Shown one piece after another: positions 17,275 through 26,459 of a stretch of 64,000 nucleotides of DNA (positions within the stretch are counted from its first letter, which is position 1; every line of letters begins with the position of its first letter). The notes under the pieces were generated by a model. It did not search any database and was not told the origin of the DNA. It was given only the letters and a program-made list of their open reading frames with translations. A program made the position numbers and the translations under genes. The DNA comes from Bacteroides sp. GTDB taxonomy: Bacteria; Bacteroidota; Bacteroidia; Bacteroidales; Bacteroidaceae. The stretch is taken from positions 1 through 64,000 of the forward strand of contig NZ_JASLER010000006.1 of NCBI RefSeq assembly GCF_030151085.1, read 5' to 3'.

Positions 17275-19341
17275 ATGAAGCACAAGTATTTACTTGGAGC
17301 GGTGCTATTGTGTGTAATGCAAAATGCTACAGCGCAAAGCATCCTCGAAAAGAAGAATGAAAAAGAGCTCTCATTATTACTCAATGAAGTAGTAGTGACA
17401 GGAACAGGTACCGAACATTATCTTAAAGATGCCCCGGTACAAACAGAAGTGATTACTTCCAAAGCATTGGAACAATATCAGGCACGTAGCATAGACGACC
17501 TGTTAAGCGGCCTTTGCCCCTCACTCACCTTTCACGATGGCGATATGGGAAGCCATATTCAGATGAATGGGCTCAACAATGACTACATTCTCATCATGAT
17601 CAACGGCAAACGTATGAACGGAGACATCGGCGGGCAAAATGACCTGAATCAATTGAACCCCGACAACATCGACCGAATTGAGATTGTGAAAGGTGCCGCT
17701 TCTTCACTCTATGGTAGCGATGCCATTGCCGGAGTCATCAATATCATTACCAAACGTAACCGGGAGAAGATGGAACTGACCAATACCACCCGTGTAGGTG
17801 AACATGGCGATGTGCGGCAAAGCACCAGTTTCGGTTTCAATCATGGAAAGCTAAAATCGGTGACGGGTATAAATTTCCGTCATACGGATGGCTGGCGAAA
17901 TACGGATATGCAATGGGATCAAAATCAACTGAAATCCGGTTCCACTATGCTCACCGTAAACCGTTCTACCAACTATACCCTATCTGAGAACTTAGAATGG
18001 AAAGCTAATAAAAAGCTGGATCTTAATGCTGAAGCTACCTTCTATCAAAGATGGGTAATGCGCTCTCACGGACAATGGAAATTCTTAGCCAATGATTTTT
18101 ATTATCGCAACTACACCTTCGCAGCAGGAGGCAAATACAAACTCAATAGCCGCAATTATGTTACCGCAGACCTCTCTTATGGCCGGTTCGGTTACTTCTA
18201 CGACTACAAATTGAATGAGTATACTGATTACTATGAGGACGGCGATCGCCATAAACATATCACTTACTATGCCGGTCAACGCATCAAACAAAGTATTCAG
18301 CAACAGTTGTTGGCACAGTTGAAGGGTATTTTTTACTTCGGCGAACAACATATTCTGAATACTGGAATAGAGTATCAGTACAACCGCCTTGAATCCCCCC
18401 ATCACATAGATGGCGACCTTGCTTCCATTTATTCTCTTGCCGCTTATGCACAGGAAGAATGGACAGTAACCAATCATCTGATACTGACTGCCGGCGTACG
18501 TGGTACCTACTATAAAGAAACAGGTTTCAATCTCAGTCCGAAAATTTCGGCACTCTATAAGGTTAATGATTTTATCAATCTGCGTGCTTCATACGCATTG
18601 GGTTATAAGACACCTTCCATTAAAGAACTTTATTATAACTATACCGGTAGTATTGGTGGAGGGGCATTGACCGCCTATCATGGCAATACAGACTTGAAAG
18701 CACAGACTTCCCGTTACGCTTCTTTGGGTTTCGAATATGTGGGCAAAAAGTTCCAGGCAAGCGTTACCGGCTACCTGAACAACATCAGCAACATGATTGA
18801 GTTAGTGGAAATTGGCATTACTCCCGATGAAAAGTTCCTTGAAGTAGAAAAAAGCAAGCAGTATAAGAATCTGACGAAGGCACGCATCTATGGTATGGAT
18901 TTCACCTTCAATTATCGTCCCACCAAAGACATTACTTTAGGTGGCGGCTACAGCTATGCTGATCCTAAAGCACAATATGCCAAAGAAGGCGACGATTATA
19001 TGAAATATACCTATATTGATGCCACTTCCAATCATAACACTACGCTCAATGCTACCTGGCAGCACTCATGGAGCAGCTACCGCCTCGGTATAGGTATTTA
19101 TGGCAAGTATCAGTCTACACTCCATTACAATACAGACAATGATGCCGATGGCTATCAGACTTGGCGTATCAATACTGCCCATTCGCTGCTAAAGATGAAA
19201 AAATGGTCGCTAACCATGAATGTGGGCGTAGACAATCTCTTCAATTACATAGACCGTACTCCATTCGGACGCAACCGTGCAACAACATCTCCGGGACGTA
19301 ATTTCTATGCTTCAGCCCTCATTAAGTTTAAAAACAAATAA
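17275..19341 (+). CDS. btuB: BtuB-like TonB-dependent outer membrane receptor 1
   Basis: The receptor (688 aa) has a signal peptide (about 1-20, 'ATAQ'), a TonB-box-like 'EVVVTGTGTEHYLKDAPVQTEVIT' and a plug domain ending near 'GAASSLYGSDAIAGVINIITK' (about residues 140-160). A long beta-barrel follows, ending 'TTSPGRNFYASALIKFKNK'. It is the size of BtuB and colicin-I-receptor proteins and lacks the N-terminal carboxypeptidase-like domain of the next receptor. The cobalamin riboswitch in its leader points to corrinoid or cobalt-related uptake. A lipoprotein CbiK homologue follows after 22 bases. Confidence 0.9.
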   Translation: MKHKYLLGAVLLCVMQNATAQSILEKKNEKELSLLLNEVVVTGTGTEHYLKDAPVQTEVITSKALEQYQARSIDDLLSGLCPSLTFHDGDMGSHIQMNGLNNDYILIMINGKRMNGDIGGQNDLNQLNPDNIDRIEIVKGAASSLYGSDAIAGVINIITKRNREKMELTNTTRVGEHGDVRQSTSFGFNHGKLKSVTGINFRHTDGWRNTDMQWDQNQLKSGSTMLTVNRSTNYTLSENLEWKANKKLDLNAEATFYQRWVMRSHGQWKFLANDFYYRNYTFAAGGKYKLNSRNYVTADLSYGRFGYFYDYKLNEYTDYYEDGDRHKHITYYAGQRIKQSIQQQLLAQLKGIFYFGEQHILNTGIEYQYNRLESPHHIDGDLASIYSLAAYAQEEWTVTNHLILTAGVRGTYYKETGFNLSPKISALYKVNDFINLRASYALGYKTPSIKELYYNYTGSIGGGALTAYHGNTDLKAQTSRYASLGFEYVGKKFQASVTGYLNNISNMIELVEIGITPDEKFLEVEKSKQYKNLTKARIYGMDFTFNYRPTKDITLGGGYSYADPKAQYAKEGDDYMKYTYIDATSNHNTTLNATWQHSWSSYRLGIGIYGKYQSTLHYNTDNDADGYQTWRINTAHSLLKMKKWSLTMNVGVDNLFNYIDRTPFGRNRATTSPGRNFYASALIKFKNK

Positions 19342-19363
19342 CCCTTTTAATAATTAATGTAAT

Positions 19364-20551
19364 ATGAACAAATTTAAATCTTATTTGCTGGCAGCTCTTG
19401 TAGCTACCACAGTTTGTACAGGATTTACTTCCTGTGACAACGATGATGAAGAAAGTACCAAAAATCCGGCAATTGAAGTAGTGACCCGTGCTAAGACACA
19501 CGATACCGCTATCCTGCTTTGTACTTTCGGTAGTACCTACAATGAATCACTCAAAGTGTATGACGATGTAATCGCCGACTTTAAAGCAAAGTTTCCTGAT
19601 GCAGACATCTATATGTCTTTTACCTCACGTACTTGTATCGGTCGTGCCGAAGCTTCTACAGGCGTTGCACGCTACAAGTTGTCGGATTGGTTGCAGGCTA
19701 TCGGTGATGCTGGTTATAAGCGTGTGGCTGTACAATCACTTCACGTTATTCCCGGTGAGGAGTATCTTTCATTGATGAACACCGACATCAAGAAGAACTT
19801 TATGATTGAAGATTATCCGCACATCAACGTGTTGAAAGGCGCCAACCTCCTTGCCAGCGACGAAGACACAGAAGCTGTGGCCAGTGTGCTTTATGACCAC
19901 TACAAGGATAAACTTGCCGACAAGAAGAATCTTGTCCTGCTGATGGGACACGGTAACCCTGACAAAAACTACAGCGCCAATGGAAAATACTCGGATATGC
20001 AAACAGCGTTGCAAAAGAAGGCTACCAACAAGAATATCTTTGTAGGTACCGTTGATTACGGCGACATGTTGTTCTGGCCGAAGGAAGAGGAAGAGAAAGC
20101 TGCCAACCGCATACCAGAAAGTCAAATCGACAATTACCCCGGTTGCATCTATTCTCAGATCATGAAATACTGTGATGATAATAATCTGGAACCTACTGAA
20201 GTGAACGTATACCTCGCTCCGTTCATGTCTATTGCCGGAGATCATGCTCACAATGATCTTTGGGGACTTGAAGCTATGGCTGAAGGTGACGATTTGAGCA
20301 AAGTAGAACTCAATACCAACGAATTCAGCTGGCGCGAACGTCTTGAAAAGATCGGTTTCAAAGTTGACCGCAACTTCGAATCACACCCTGTAGATAAAGC
20401 GGGCTCTGACCATGGCATCAAAGATGGTTGCAGCATCAAGGCATTAGGCAGTTTCTCTGAAATCCGTAAGATTTGGGTAAACCACCTTTATGAAAATTGG
20501 AATGATGATGATGCCTGGGAGAACGGTGAAGGTTATCAACCGGGTGCATAA
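19364..20551 (+). CDS. cbiK: Lipoprotein sirohydrochlorin cobaltochelatase-like protein (CbiK 1)
   Basis: This 395-residue protein has a lipoprotein signal peptide with the lipobox ending 'GFTSC' (Cys24), followed by acidic residues 'DNDDEE', a pattern linked to export of Bacteroidetes lipoproteins to the cell surface. The mature part is a CbiK-type class II chelatase: 'DTAILLCTFGSTYNESLKVYDD', 'LVLLMGHGNPDKN' with His196, and 'LAPFMSIAGDHAHNDLWG' with His294. These two His match the metal-binding His of CbiK. It is longer than cytosolic CbiK (about 265 aa) because of the leader and insertions. It lies 22 bases after receptor 1 under the same riboswitch and is followed by a strong terminator. 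Substrate and direction of the reaction are unproven. Confidence 0.88.
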   Translation: MNKFKSYLLAALVATTVCTGFTSCDNDDEESTKNPAIEVVTRAKTHDTAILLCTFGSTYNESLKVYDDVIADFKAKFPDADIYMSFTSRTCIGRAEASTGVARYKLSDWLQAIGDAGYKRVAVQSLHVIPGEEYLSLMNTDIKKNFMIEDYPHINVLKGANLLASDEDTEAVASVLYDHYKDKLADKKNLVLLMGHGNPDKNYSANGKYSDMQTALQKKATNKNIFVGTVDYGDMLFWPKEEEEKAANRIPESQIDNYPGCIYSQIMKYCDDNNLEPTEVNVYLAPFMSIAGDHAHNDLWGLEAMAEGDDLSKVELNTNEFSWRERLEKIGFKVDRNFESHPVDKAGSDHGIKDGCSIKALGSFSEIRKIWVNHLYENWNDDDAWENGEGYQPGA

Positions 20552-20586
20552 ATAAAAACTCAACGTGATTCTCTCTTTTTAGTCCA

Positions 20587-20635
20587 AGACCGGCACATCC
20601 TCCGAAGTTATTTCGGAAATGTGCCGGTCTCTTTT
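20587..20635 (+). terminator. Rho-independent terminator after CbiK 1
   Basis: Arms 20587-20598 and 20619-20630 (AGACCGGCACAT with ATGTGCCGGTCT) pair perfectly over 12 bp. An inner 6-bp stem (20601-20606 with 20612-20617) continues the structure, and CTTTTT follows. It closes the receptor 1-CbiK operon before the convergent nrdG. Confidence 0.88.
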
Positions 20636-20662
20636 TAAATATAGTTACCTATTGATGATTAC

Positions 20663-21130
20663 CTATCGTCTGAAACGATAGGTAATATCATTCATCCTGC
20701 CGCCGTTTTCTATACGATACAGCCGTTGATTTGTCCGTTCAGACTTCAATCCACCCAAATTTTCCATATAGGGACCTAGCTTGATATACTGAAAATACTG
20801 TGTATCCAATCCGGCTGGCAATTCCGGCTTACCTGAATACCACCCTACTTTCACCTTACCAATTGATTGCCGGGAAAGAAATTTCGCCAACCGCTCTATT
20901 TCAAAAGGCTCTGCATCTCCACCCATAAAACAGATGCAAGTTACTGCACTACCATATTTATGTAGTAATGTAATAAGACTTTCTTCTGTTAAGGCATCTC
21001 CTACATTTTCCATCAGATAAGGGCTATGGCATCCCTTGCACCTATTGGGGCAGTTAGACAGATTGATTGCCAACGTAACCTCATCGGGTATCTCCTGAAA
21101 AACGATATCATAATCAGTGTACCGAAGCAT
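20663..21130 (-). CDS. nrdG: Anaerobic ribonucleotide reductase activating enzyme
   Basis: This radical-SAM activase makes the glycyl radical on NrdD. From the ATG at 21130 it has 155 residues, the family's usual size, and carries 'NLSNCPNRCKGCHSPYL', in which CX3CX2C binds the 4Fe-4S cluster, then 'CICFMGGDAEPFEIERL' and a 'KLGPYMENLGGLKSERTNQRLY' end. An upstream extension is open but would disrupt the normal N-terminus. The start overlaps the nrdD end by 17 bases, indicating coupled expression. Confidence 0.94.
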   Translation of the reverse strand: MLRYTDYDIVFQEIPDEVTLAINLSNCPNRCKGCHSPYLMENVGDALTEESLITLLHKYGSAVTCICFMGGDAEPFEIERLAKFLSRQSIGKVKVGWYSGKPELPAGLDTQYFQYIKLGPYMENLGGLKSERTNQRLYRIENGGRMNDITYRFRR

Positions 21131-23207
21131 AATATCTGCGTTCGGCCTCCTTTTGCCGTGGTTGTGAAAAATTGCTGACACGTTTCATGTAACCGATGAT
21201 ACGGGTCAGGTAATCTACGTTTTGGCTATGACAATGGGGACATTCTTTCAAGTACCGCTTGTCAATGTGCTTGCATTCGTTACAGATTGTGTTCGGTATA
21301 TTAAAAGTAAAGTAATTACACCCCTCTGTGGCGGCTACACGTAGCAATTGCCTGTATTGTTCTTTACTCAGATGCTCTTCCAAATTCATGTGCAGAGCCG
21401 ACCCACCAGTCAGATGTTCGATATAACGACGGCCGTGCAGGCGGAATTTATCTACAATATTCAGTGAAGTGTCTTCTACAATGTAGAAATAACTGTTGTA
21501 GCAGTCACGGTAAGTCTCGAAACCGGCTTCCCTATCCCACTTGGCATGCTTTACGCCTACATTCTCGGCTGGTATCATTTCGCAATTGAAAAGTAAGTCT
21601 TTAGTACGGTATTTTTTGTTGTACTTCTCGATAATACTTAGAATCTCCTGTACAAAGGCTTCATACTTCGGGTTATCATTGATGTCTATACCCATAAATT
21701 GGGCAGCTTCTACCAAGCCATTCACGCCGATAGTGAGATATTGACGTCCCATATTGATATATCCGGCATCGAATAAGGGCAACATACCTTTACTTTGAAG
21801 TTGTTTTAGGTTCTCGTTATAAGCCATTTGAACCTTATGAGCCAAGTCTACCACATCTTCGAGGAAGAAGTGATAAAGTAATCCCGACTTCACGGCATGC
21901 TGGATGCAACGGTTCAGGTTGATGGTAAGCACGCTCTTCGAGCCGGTAGATACGCCACCAGCGCCAAGGGTGTAGCTGAAACCATTATCTTGTATCTCAT
22001 TGCGCAAGCGGCAACAACTACTCAACGAGTCGGCATTATCGCTCATATAAGTAAAGAATGAGTGTCCTTCAGCATACATTTCGGCTGTGAAATCGCCATA
22101 TTCTTTGTCGAGTACATCGCCGTCTTTGGTCAGCAACGCCATAGTCTCTACAGGGAAAGTGAGCACAGTTTTGGTGCGTTCCTTATTGAACCATTTCATA
22201 AATCGTTTCTGCAACCAGCTCAGAGAATTCCAATCGGGCTTGCTGCCATCAGGGAAGACGAAATGCTCAAAGAGGCTGTTGAAATAGTATTGGTCGTAAT
22301 AGGCTACATTCCAGAATACAGCCTGGAAGTTGCGTGCTCCCGTGGGTTGGTTGATGGAGTAGACTACTTGCTCGAAGCAATCGGTAATCATCTTGTCAAT
22401 GGTTCTTTGCTTCTTAGAAAGATCCACTACCTTTTCGGGATGCAGGTAGTAGTCTTCGCCATATTCCTTGCCTACGAAGTGGTTCATATACATCAGGAAT
22501 TCCGGGGTGGCACAGGCACCACTCAGCATGCTTGATACGATAAAAACCATATTGATGAAACCACCGCAGAACGATTTCAGATTGGTGGGTGCGGTGGAGT
22601 TTCCGCCGATGGAATTTGTTCCGGCTATCAGCCAAGGGTACATGGTGATGCTGGCACAATAGTTGGCGAGGCTTGTTTCGTCGTTCTTGTAAATAAAGTG
22701 ATGATTCAATAGTTCTATGTATCGGTCGGAAACTTCTTTGCCATACATATCCTTCAGGCGGTCGGTCAGTAATCGACGATTCAGACGAATGAAGTTGTCT
22801 TTGGGGAGCTCGCCTATCAAGGTAGCTACGTTCTTGTTTTCTACATTAGCGTTAGAGTCGTACTTGCTGCCTGTCGCGGGATTGGAAGCTTCGCAATAAT
22901 CCAGCAGAAAACGGAGTTTGTCGCGTACACCACGGTCTTCCAAATGCTTTTGACGATAGAGCATAAATGCCTTGGCTACGGCATAATAATGTTCTGCCAT
23001 CAAGGCTACTTCTACTTGGTTCTGGATTTCTTCCACACTGGTTCCGTCACTGACGCTTACCCGGCTCAGGATATTTGTAATTACGTCCTGAGTGGCAAAA
23101 CTGCCCACTGACAAAAATGCCTTGCTAATGGCGTTCTTAATTTTATCGAGTGAGAAGGCTTCTTTTTTGCCATCTCTCTTGACGATGAAAGTTTCTGAAT
23201 TGATCAT
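21114..23207 (-). CDS. nrdD: Anaerobic (class III) ribonucleoside-triphosphate reductase
   Basis: The protein of 697 residues has an N-terminal ATP-cone ('VKRDGKKEAFSLDKIKNAISKAF', residues about 9-95) and the catalytic barrel. The C-terminal zinc site has 'CNECKHIDKRYLKECPHC', followed by the glycyl-radical loop 'RIIGYMKRVSNF' with Gly672. It makes deoxynucleotides under anaerobic conditions without cobalamin. The 5' leader (23208-23347) follows a minus-strand cobalamin riboswitch, so expression should fall when B12 is plentiful. nrdG overlaps its 3' end. Confidence 0.95.
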   Translation of the reverse strand: MINSETFIVKRDGKKEAFSLDKIKNAISKAFLSVGSFATQDVITNILSRVSVSDGTSVEEIQNQVEVALMAEHYYAVAKAFMLYRQKHLEDRGVRDKLRFLLDYCEASNPATGSKYDSNANVENKNVATLIGELPKDNFIRLNRRLLTDRLKDMYGKEVSDRYIELLNHHFIYKNDETSLANYCASITMYPWLIAGTNSIGGNSTAPTNLKSFCGGFINMVFIVSSMLSGACATPEFLMYMNHFVGKEYGEDYYLHPEKVVDLSKKQRTIDKMITDCFEQVVYSINQPTGARNFQAVFWNVAYYDQYYFNSLFEHFVFPDGSKPDWNSLSWLQKRFMKWFNKERTKTVLTFPVETMALLTKDGDVLDKEYGDFTAEMYAEGHSFFTYMSDNADSLSSCCRLRNEIQDNGFSYTLGAGGVSTGSKSVLTINLNRCIQHAVKSGLLYHFFLEDVVDLAHKVQMAYNENLKQLQSKGMLPLFDAGYINMGRQYLTIGVNGLVEAAQFMGIDINDNPKYEAFVQEILSIIEKYNKKYRTKDLLFNCEMIPAENVGVKHAKWDREAGFETYRDCYNSYFYIVEDTSLNIVDKFRLHGRRYIEHLTGGSALHMNLEEHLSKEQYRQLLRVAATEGCNYFTFNIPNTICNECKHIDKRYLKECPHCHSQNVDYLTRIIGYMKRVSNFSQPRQKEAERRYYASVH

Positions 23208-23347
23208 ATCTATAATTTGAATTTAAAAGATGATTAAACAGCAAATTCATACACGTCAATGCACACAGCAACCAAGTAATAAAAAGAATCTTCTGACGGA
23301 CCCGTTCTATAGCCTTTCACCCGAAAGCATTGAATGATGAAACTGAA

Positions 23348-23545
23348 CAATGGCAGGTCTTCTGACTTGCTTCTGTTGCAACGCCTTCCCGGTTCCTGAA
23401 CATTAGAGCCAGTGGCATTAAAGAATGTCGCAACGCTTCCCCCTACACAGGAGACAAAGCTTACAGCTACGGGGATAGTTCCTGACTTTCACAGGATTCC
23501 CTATTAATTCCTCCTCACGCAAGGTGAATTGGAAACCATTTTCAG
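23348..23545 (-). ncRNA. Cobalamin riboswitch upstream of nrdDG
   Basis: Read on the minus strand: 'TAGGGAATCCTGTGAAAGTCAG', 'CCCGTAGCTGTAAGC', 'ATGCCACTGG', 'CCGGGAAGGCG' and 'AAGTCAGAAGACCTGCC' (ending near 23352) are the ordered aptamer blocks. A TATCTTTG element lies directly upstream (23550-23557). The aptamer ends about 140 bases before the nrdD ATG, and that gap should hold the expression platform. Control of B12-independent ribonucleotide reductase by this riboswitch class is known from other bacteria. Confidence 0.93.
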
Positions 23546-23549
23546 AGGA

Positions 23550-23557
23550 CAAAGATA
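23550..23557 (-). promoter_or_regulatory. -7 promoter element of the nrdDG transcript
   Basis: The minus strand reads TATCTTTG, just upstream of the aptamer start, as at the other riboswitches here. Confidence 0.7.
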
Positions 23558-23690
23558 GAAATAAATCAAGAGCCTGCAAACAAATCCGCTCTAATTACTC
23601 AACGAAATTTATACCCTAAGCCCTTTCAGAAAAACAGGGAAAATTAACCCGATTTACGGCTACTCCCCCCAATAATGCATTTCAGTTCTT

Positions 23691-23818
23691 CAAATGACAC
23701 AGCTGACCATTCGAAATGACGCAGCTCAGCTCTACCAATGATGCAGTTTGTGAGTGCTAAGCTGCGTGGTTTGGGCTGACGACCTACGTCATTCCGAATG
23801 GTCAGCTGTGTCATTTCG
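23691..23818. repeat. Nested inverted repeat between two riboswitch promoters
   Basis: Outer arms 23691-23721 and 23787-23818 are reverse complements over about 31 bases with one substitution and one inserted base. An inner pair (23720-23730 with 23756-23766) matches at 10 of 11 positions. The left part also contains three direct repeats of AATGACRCAGCT-like sequence at 23693, 23715 and 23738, spaced 22-23 bases. The element lies in the non-coding gap between the divergent nrdDG and receptor 2 promoters. It could be a miniature repeat or a structured regulator. No coding sequence is seen in 23208-24197 apart from the listed riboswitches and promoters. Confidence 0.8.
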
Positions 23819-23883
23819 GAGGGCAGGTTTTCTGAATTAGGAAATTTCTTTTCCTTAAAATATGTTTCTCTGCAAAAAGTCTA

Positions 23884-23891
23884 TATCTTTG
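23884..23891 (+). promoter_or_regulatory. -7 promoter element of the receptor 2 transcript
   Basis: TATCTTTG matches TAnnTTTG and is followed at once by the cobalamin aptamer. Confidence 0.7.
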
Positions 23892-23894
23892 CGC

Positions 23895-24132
23895 CCGCTT
23901 AGGTGATACGGCTGTTTTTCTTTCCGCCGTATTAAAAGGGAATTCAGTGTAATGCTGAAGCAGTGCCCGCTACTGTAAAGCCTGTGTTTATGCGCTGTAA
24001 ACAAGCTAGATTAAACAACAGAAAGTGTCTTCTTTTAACCACTGTCCGATAGATACGGGAGGCGCCTCCCGAAAGTATCAGGATGGGAAGGTTGGACTTT
24101 CTGTAAGGCTGAGCCAGGAAACCTGCCTAAGT
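23895..24132 (+). ncRNA. Cobalamin riboswitch upstream of receptor 2
   Basis: The blocks 'GCTTAGGTGAT', 'AAAAGGGAATTCAGTG', 'AATGCTGAAGCAGTGCCCGC', 'TACTGTAAAGC', 'CCACTGTCCG', 'GATGGGAAGGTTGG' and 'GAGCCAGGAAACCTGCC' (24112-24128) occur in aptamer order. A long GC-rich peripheral stem sits between the B12-box region and the GGGAAGG block. Downstream, 'CTCCCGGGGTCAGGA' at 24152-24166 recurs after the next riboswitch and is a candidate expression platform, 31 bases before the ATG at 24198. Confidence 0.94.
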
Positions 24133-24151
24133 TACCATAAAAATAACAAAT

Positions 24152-24166
24152 CTCCCGGGGTCAGGA
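24152..24166 (+). promoter_or_regulatory. Shared riboswitch-leader motif, copy 1
   Basis: The 15-base motif CTCCCGGGGTCAGGA lies between aptamer and start codon. CTCC and GGAG at its ends can pair, and the same motif is present at the same relative position before receptor 3, so it is probably part of the expression platform. Confidence 0.55.
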
Positions 24167-24197
24167 GGTTTAAGTATTAATCACATTTTATCAATCG

Positions 24198-26432
24198 ATG
24201 AAAAAACAGTTATTATTGGCAGCCGTACTCAGCTGTCTGACAGGAGTTCTTTATGCCCAAGTGACATTGAGCGGGAAAGTAACCGACAAAGAAAACGGCG
24301 AGCCATTGGTAGGCGTCAACATCCGCGTGGATAAAAGTTTGGCAGGAAGTACCACCAATGGAAAAGGAGAGTTTAGTATCAGCAATCTTCCCGAAGGAAA
24401 ACATGTATTGAGTTTTACCTATGTAGGCTTCACCCCTCTGCACTACACCTCTAAAGGTAATGAGAAAAACATTCTCATAAGTATGGAAGAGAATTTCAAC
24501 AACATCGGTCAAGTAGTAGTAACAGGTACAGGTACACATCGTCGCATGACGGATAGCCCCGTTCCTGTTTCGGTAATTACCGCCAAAGAAATAAGTAATG
24601 CCAATGCTTCTACGCTGGAAGATGCATTAGTAAAACTCAGTCCGAATATCTCATCCTACACCAACGGTATGGGTACTACAATGAGCCTGAATGGTATAAA
24701 CGAAGATTATGTACTGATTCTTGAAAATGGCAAACGTTTGGCCGGCGAAGATCGCTATACCCGTATCAATATAGCAAATATCAAGCGTATCGAAGTTTTG
24801 AATGGTGCAGCGTCCGCATTATATGGTAGCGATGCCATTGGCGGTGTAATCAACATTATTACAGATGATGCCAAGAACACGATAAATGTATCTAGCTATA
24901 CCCATTATTCCAGTGAAGGACGTTGGACCGAAACATTCAATGCGGACGTCAATGCAGGTAAGTTATCTTCTTACACCTCCTACCAACACCTCCAGGCAGG
25001 AAGCTGGCAGAACAACAACATCGATGAAAACGGAAACCTTACGGGCAAACCCACTTCAGTAGGCTTTTACTCTAATACCGTGAACCAGCGTTTCGTGTTT
25101 AACGCTACAGATAAATTATCATTCTATGTACGCGGTACTTATTATGACAACAAAACCCGTCGTCCGCAAGATGCCACCTACTTCACTAAAAGTAAAGACA
25201 AATATGTAGAAAAAGATGCCTACACCTATAACTTGAAACATGAGACCTATACCTACGGTGCAGGTATGAAATATATGATTAACCGCAACGCTTATATTGA
25301 TGCCGAGTTTTACTCAGATAATTTCTCTTCCGATTACGTCTACTTCAAAAAGACGGGAGACTATATGCCGGGAGATGAAGTAACCCGTAAAAAAGTGAAC
25401 TACTACAACGGCAATGTAAAGGGGATTTTCAGAATAGGTAATTACAACCGTGTATCGGTTGGTGTAGAATACGTCAACGAACAGCTGAATAGCGAGTCGG
25501 ACAACATTTCTTCTAAAAATATCTATACGATGGCTCTCTATGCGCAGGACGAAATCAAACTGATGAAAAATCTACAGGCTGTGTTAGGACTGCGTTATAT
25601 CTATAACGAAAACTTTAAGAATCATGCTACTCCCAATGTAGCCCTGATGTACAAACTCGGAAATCTTAATCTACGTGCCGCCTACGCTGCCGGTTTCCGT
25701 ACTCCTACCCTCTCGCAGCTTTATGCAACGGATGAGTCGAAGACATCCAGCCGATATACAGTTGGTAATCCTAATCTGAAACCGGAAAAGAATAATTTCT
25801 ATTCACTGAATGCGGAATACAACTACCAATGGATTTCAATCTCGGCAACCGGTTTTATTAATGACATCCGTGACATGATAAACTACCGTACCCTCTCCGA
25901 CAAGGAAATTACAGCCATGGGATTGGATGAAAAGCATGCTGTGTTTGACGAGATACGCCAACGTGATAATATAGATAAAGCAAAAACCAAAGGACTCAGT
26001 TTCAATGCAACTGTAAACCTTGGAGCCGGTTTCAGAGTCAGCGGTGGCTATACCTACCTCGATACTAAAGCCAAACAACGAAGTGAAGACGGAACCTACA
26101 AAGAATCTCCTATCGACAAAAGTATCCGACACATGGGAAATGTGAACGGACAATGGGAACATAGTTGGAGTTTCTACCGCCTGAATGTAAACCTGCACGG
26201 ACATCTTCAAGGAGAACGGTACTCGCAAAGTTACGGATATGCTCCCAAGTATCAACAATGGGATTTGAATACCCGCCACACATTCAATTTAAAAACTTTT
26301 ATTCTGGAACCGGGTATAGGCATAGAGAATATCTTCGACAAGATAGATGACCGCCCCTGGAATAATAACTTCTCTACGCTGAATCCGGGACGTTCGGTAT
26401 ATGTAAGTTTAGCCGTAAGATTCAAAAAATAA
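24198..26432 (+). CDS. BtuB-like TonB-dependent receptor 2 with carboxypeptidase-like N-domain
   Basis: The receptor (744 aa) has a signal peptide (about 1-20), then a carboxypeptidase-regulatory-like domain 'VTLSGKVTDKENGEPLVGVNIRVDK' with 'LPEGKHVLSFTYVGF' (about 22-100), unlike the other three receptors here. Then come 'VVVTGTGTHRRMTDSPVPVSVIT', the plug ending 'GAASALYGSDAIGGVINIIT', and a full barrel ending 'STLNPGRSVYVSLAVRFKK'. It is monocistronic: a 16-bp hairpin and a new promoter follow. The cobalamin riboswitch in its leader supports a corrinoid-linked substrate. Confidence 0.9.
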   Translation: MKKQLLLAAVLSCLTGVLYAQVTLSGKVTDKENGEPLVGVNIRVDKSLAGSTTNGKGEFSISNLPEGKHVLSFTYVGFTPLHYTSKGNEKNILISMEENFNNIGQVVVTGTGTHRRMTDSPVPVSVITAKEISNANASTLEDALVKLSPNISSYTNGMGTTMSLNGINEDYVLILENGKRLAGEDRYTRINIANIKRIEVLNGAASALYGSDAIGGVINIITDDAKNTINVSSYTHYSSEGRWTETFNADVNAGKLSSYTSYQHLQAGSWQNNNIDENGNLTGKPTSVGFYSNTVNQRFVFNATDKLSFYVRGTYYDNKTRRPQDATYFTKSKDKYVEKDAYTYNLKHETYTYGAGMKYMINRNAYIDAEFYSDNFSSDYVYFKKTGDYMPGDEVTRKKVNYYNGNVKGIFRIGNYNRVSVGVEYVNEQLNSESDNISSKNIYTMALYAQDEIKLMKNLQAVLGLRYIYNENFKNHATPNVALMYKLGNLNLRAAYAAGFRTPTLSQLYATDESKTSSRYTVGNPNLKPEKNNFYSLNAEYNYQWISISATGFINDIRDMINYRTLSDKEITAMGLDEKHAVFDEIRQRDNIDKAKTKGLSFNATVNLGAGFRVSGGYTYLDTKAKQRSEDGTYKESPIDKSIRHMGNVNGQWEHSWSFYRLNVNLHGHLQGERYSQSYGYAPKYQQWDLNTRHTFNLKTFILEPGIGIENIFDKIDDRPWNNNFSTLNPGRSVYVSLAVRFKK

Positions 26433-26459
26433 GGCAAATAACGATTCATAGAAACCTTC

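Noticed and set aside
22062..22535. Plus-strand open frame of 157 codons inside nrdD
   Set aside because: Antisense to a conserved region of the reductase; no independent coding evidence.
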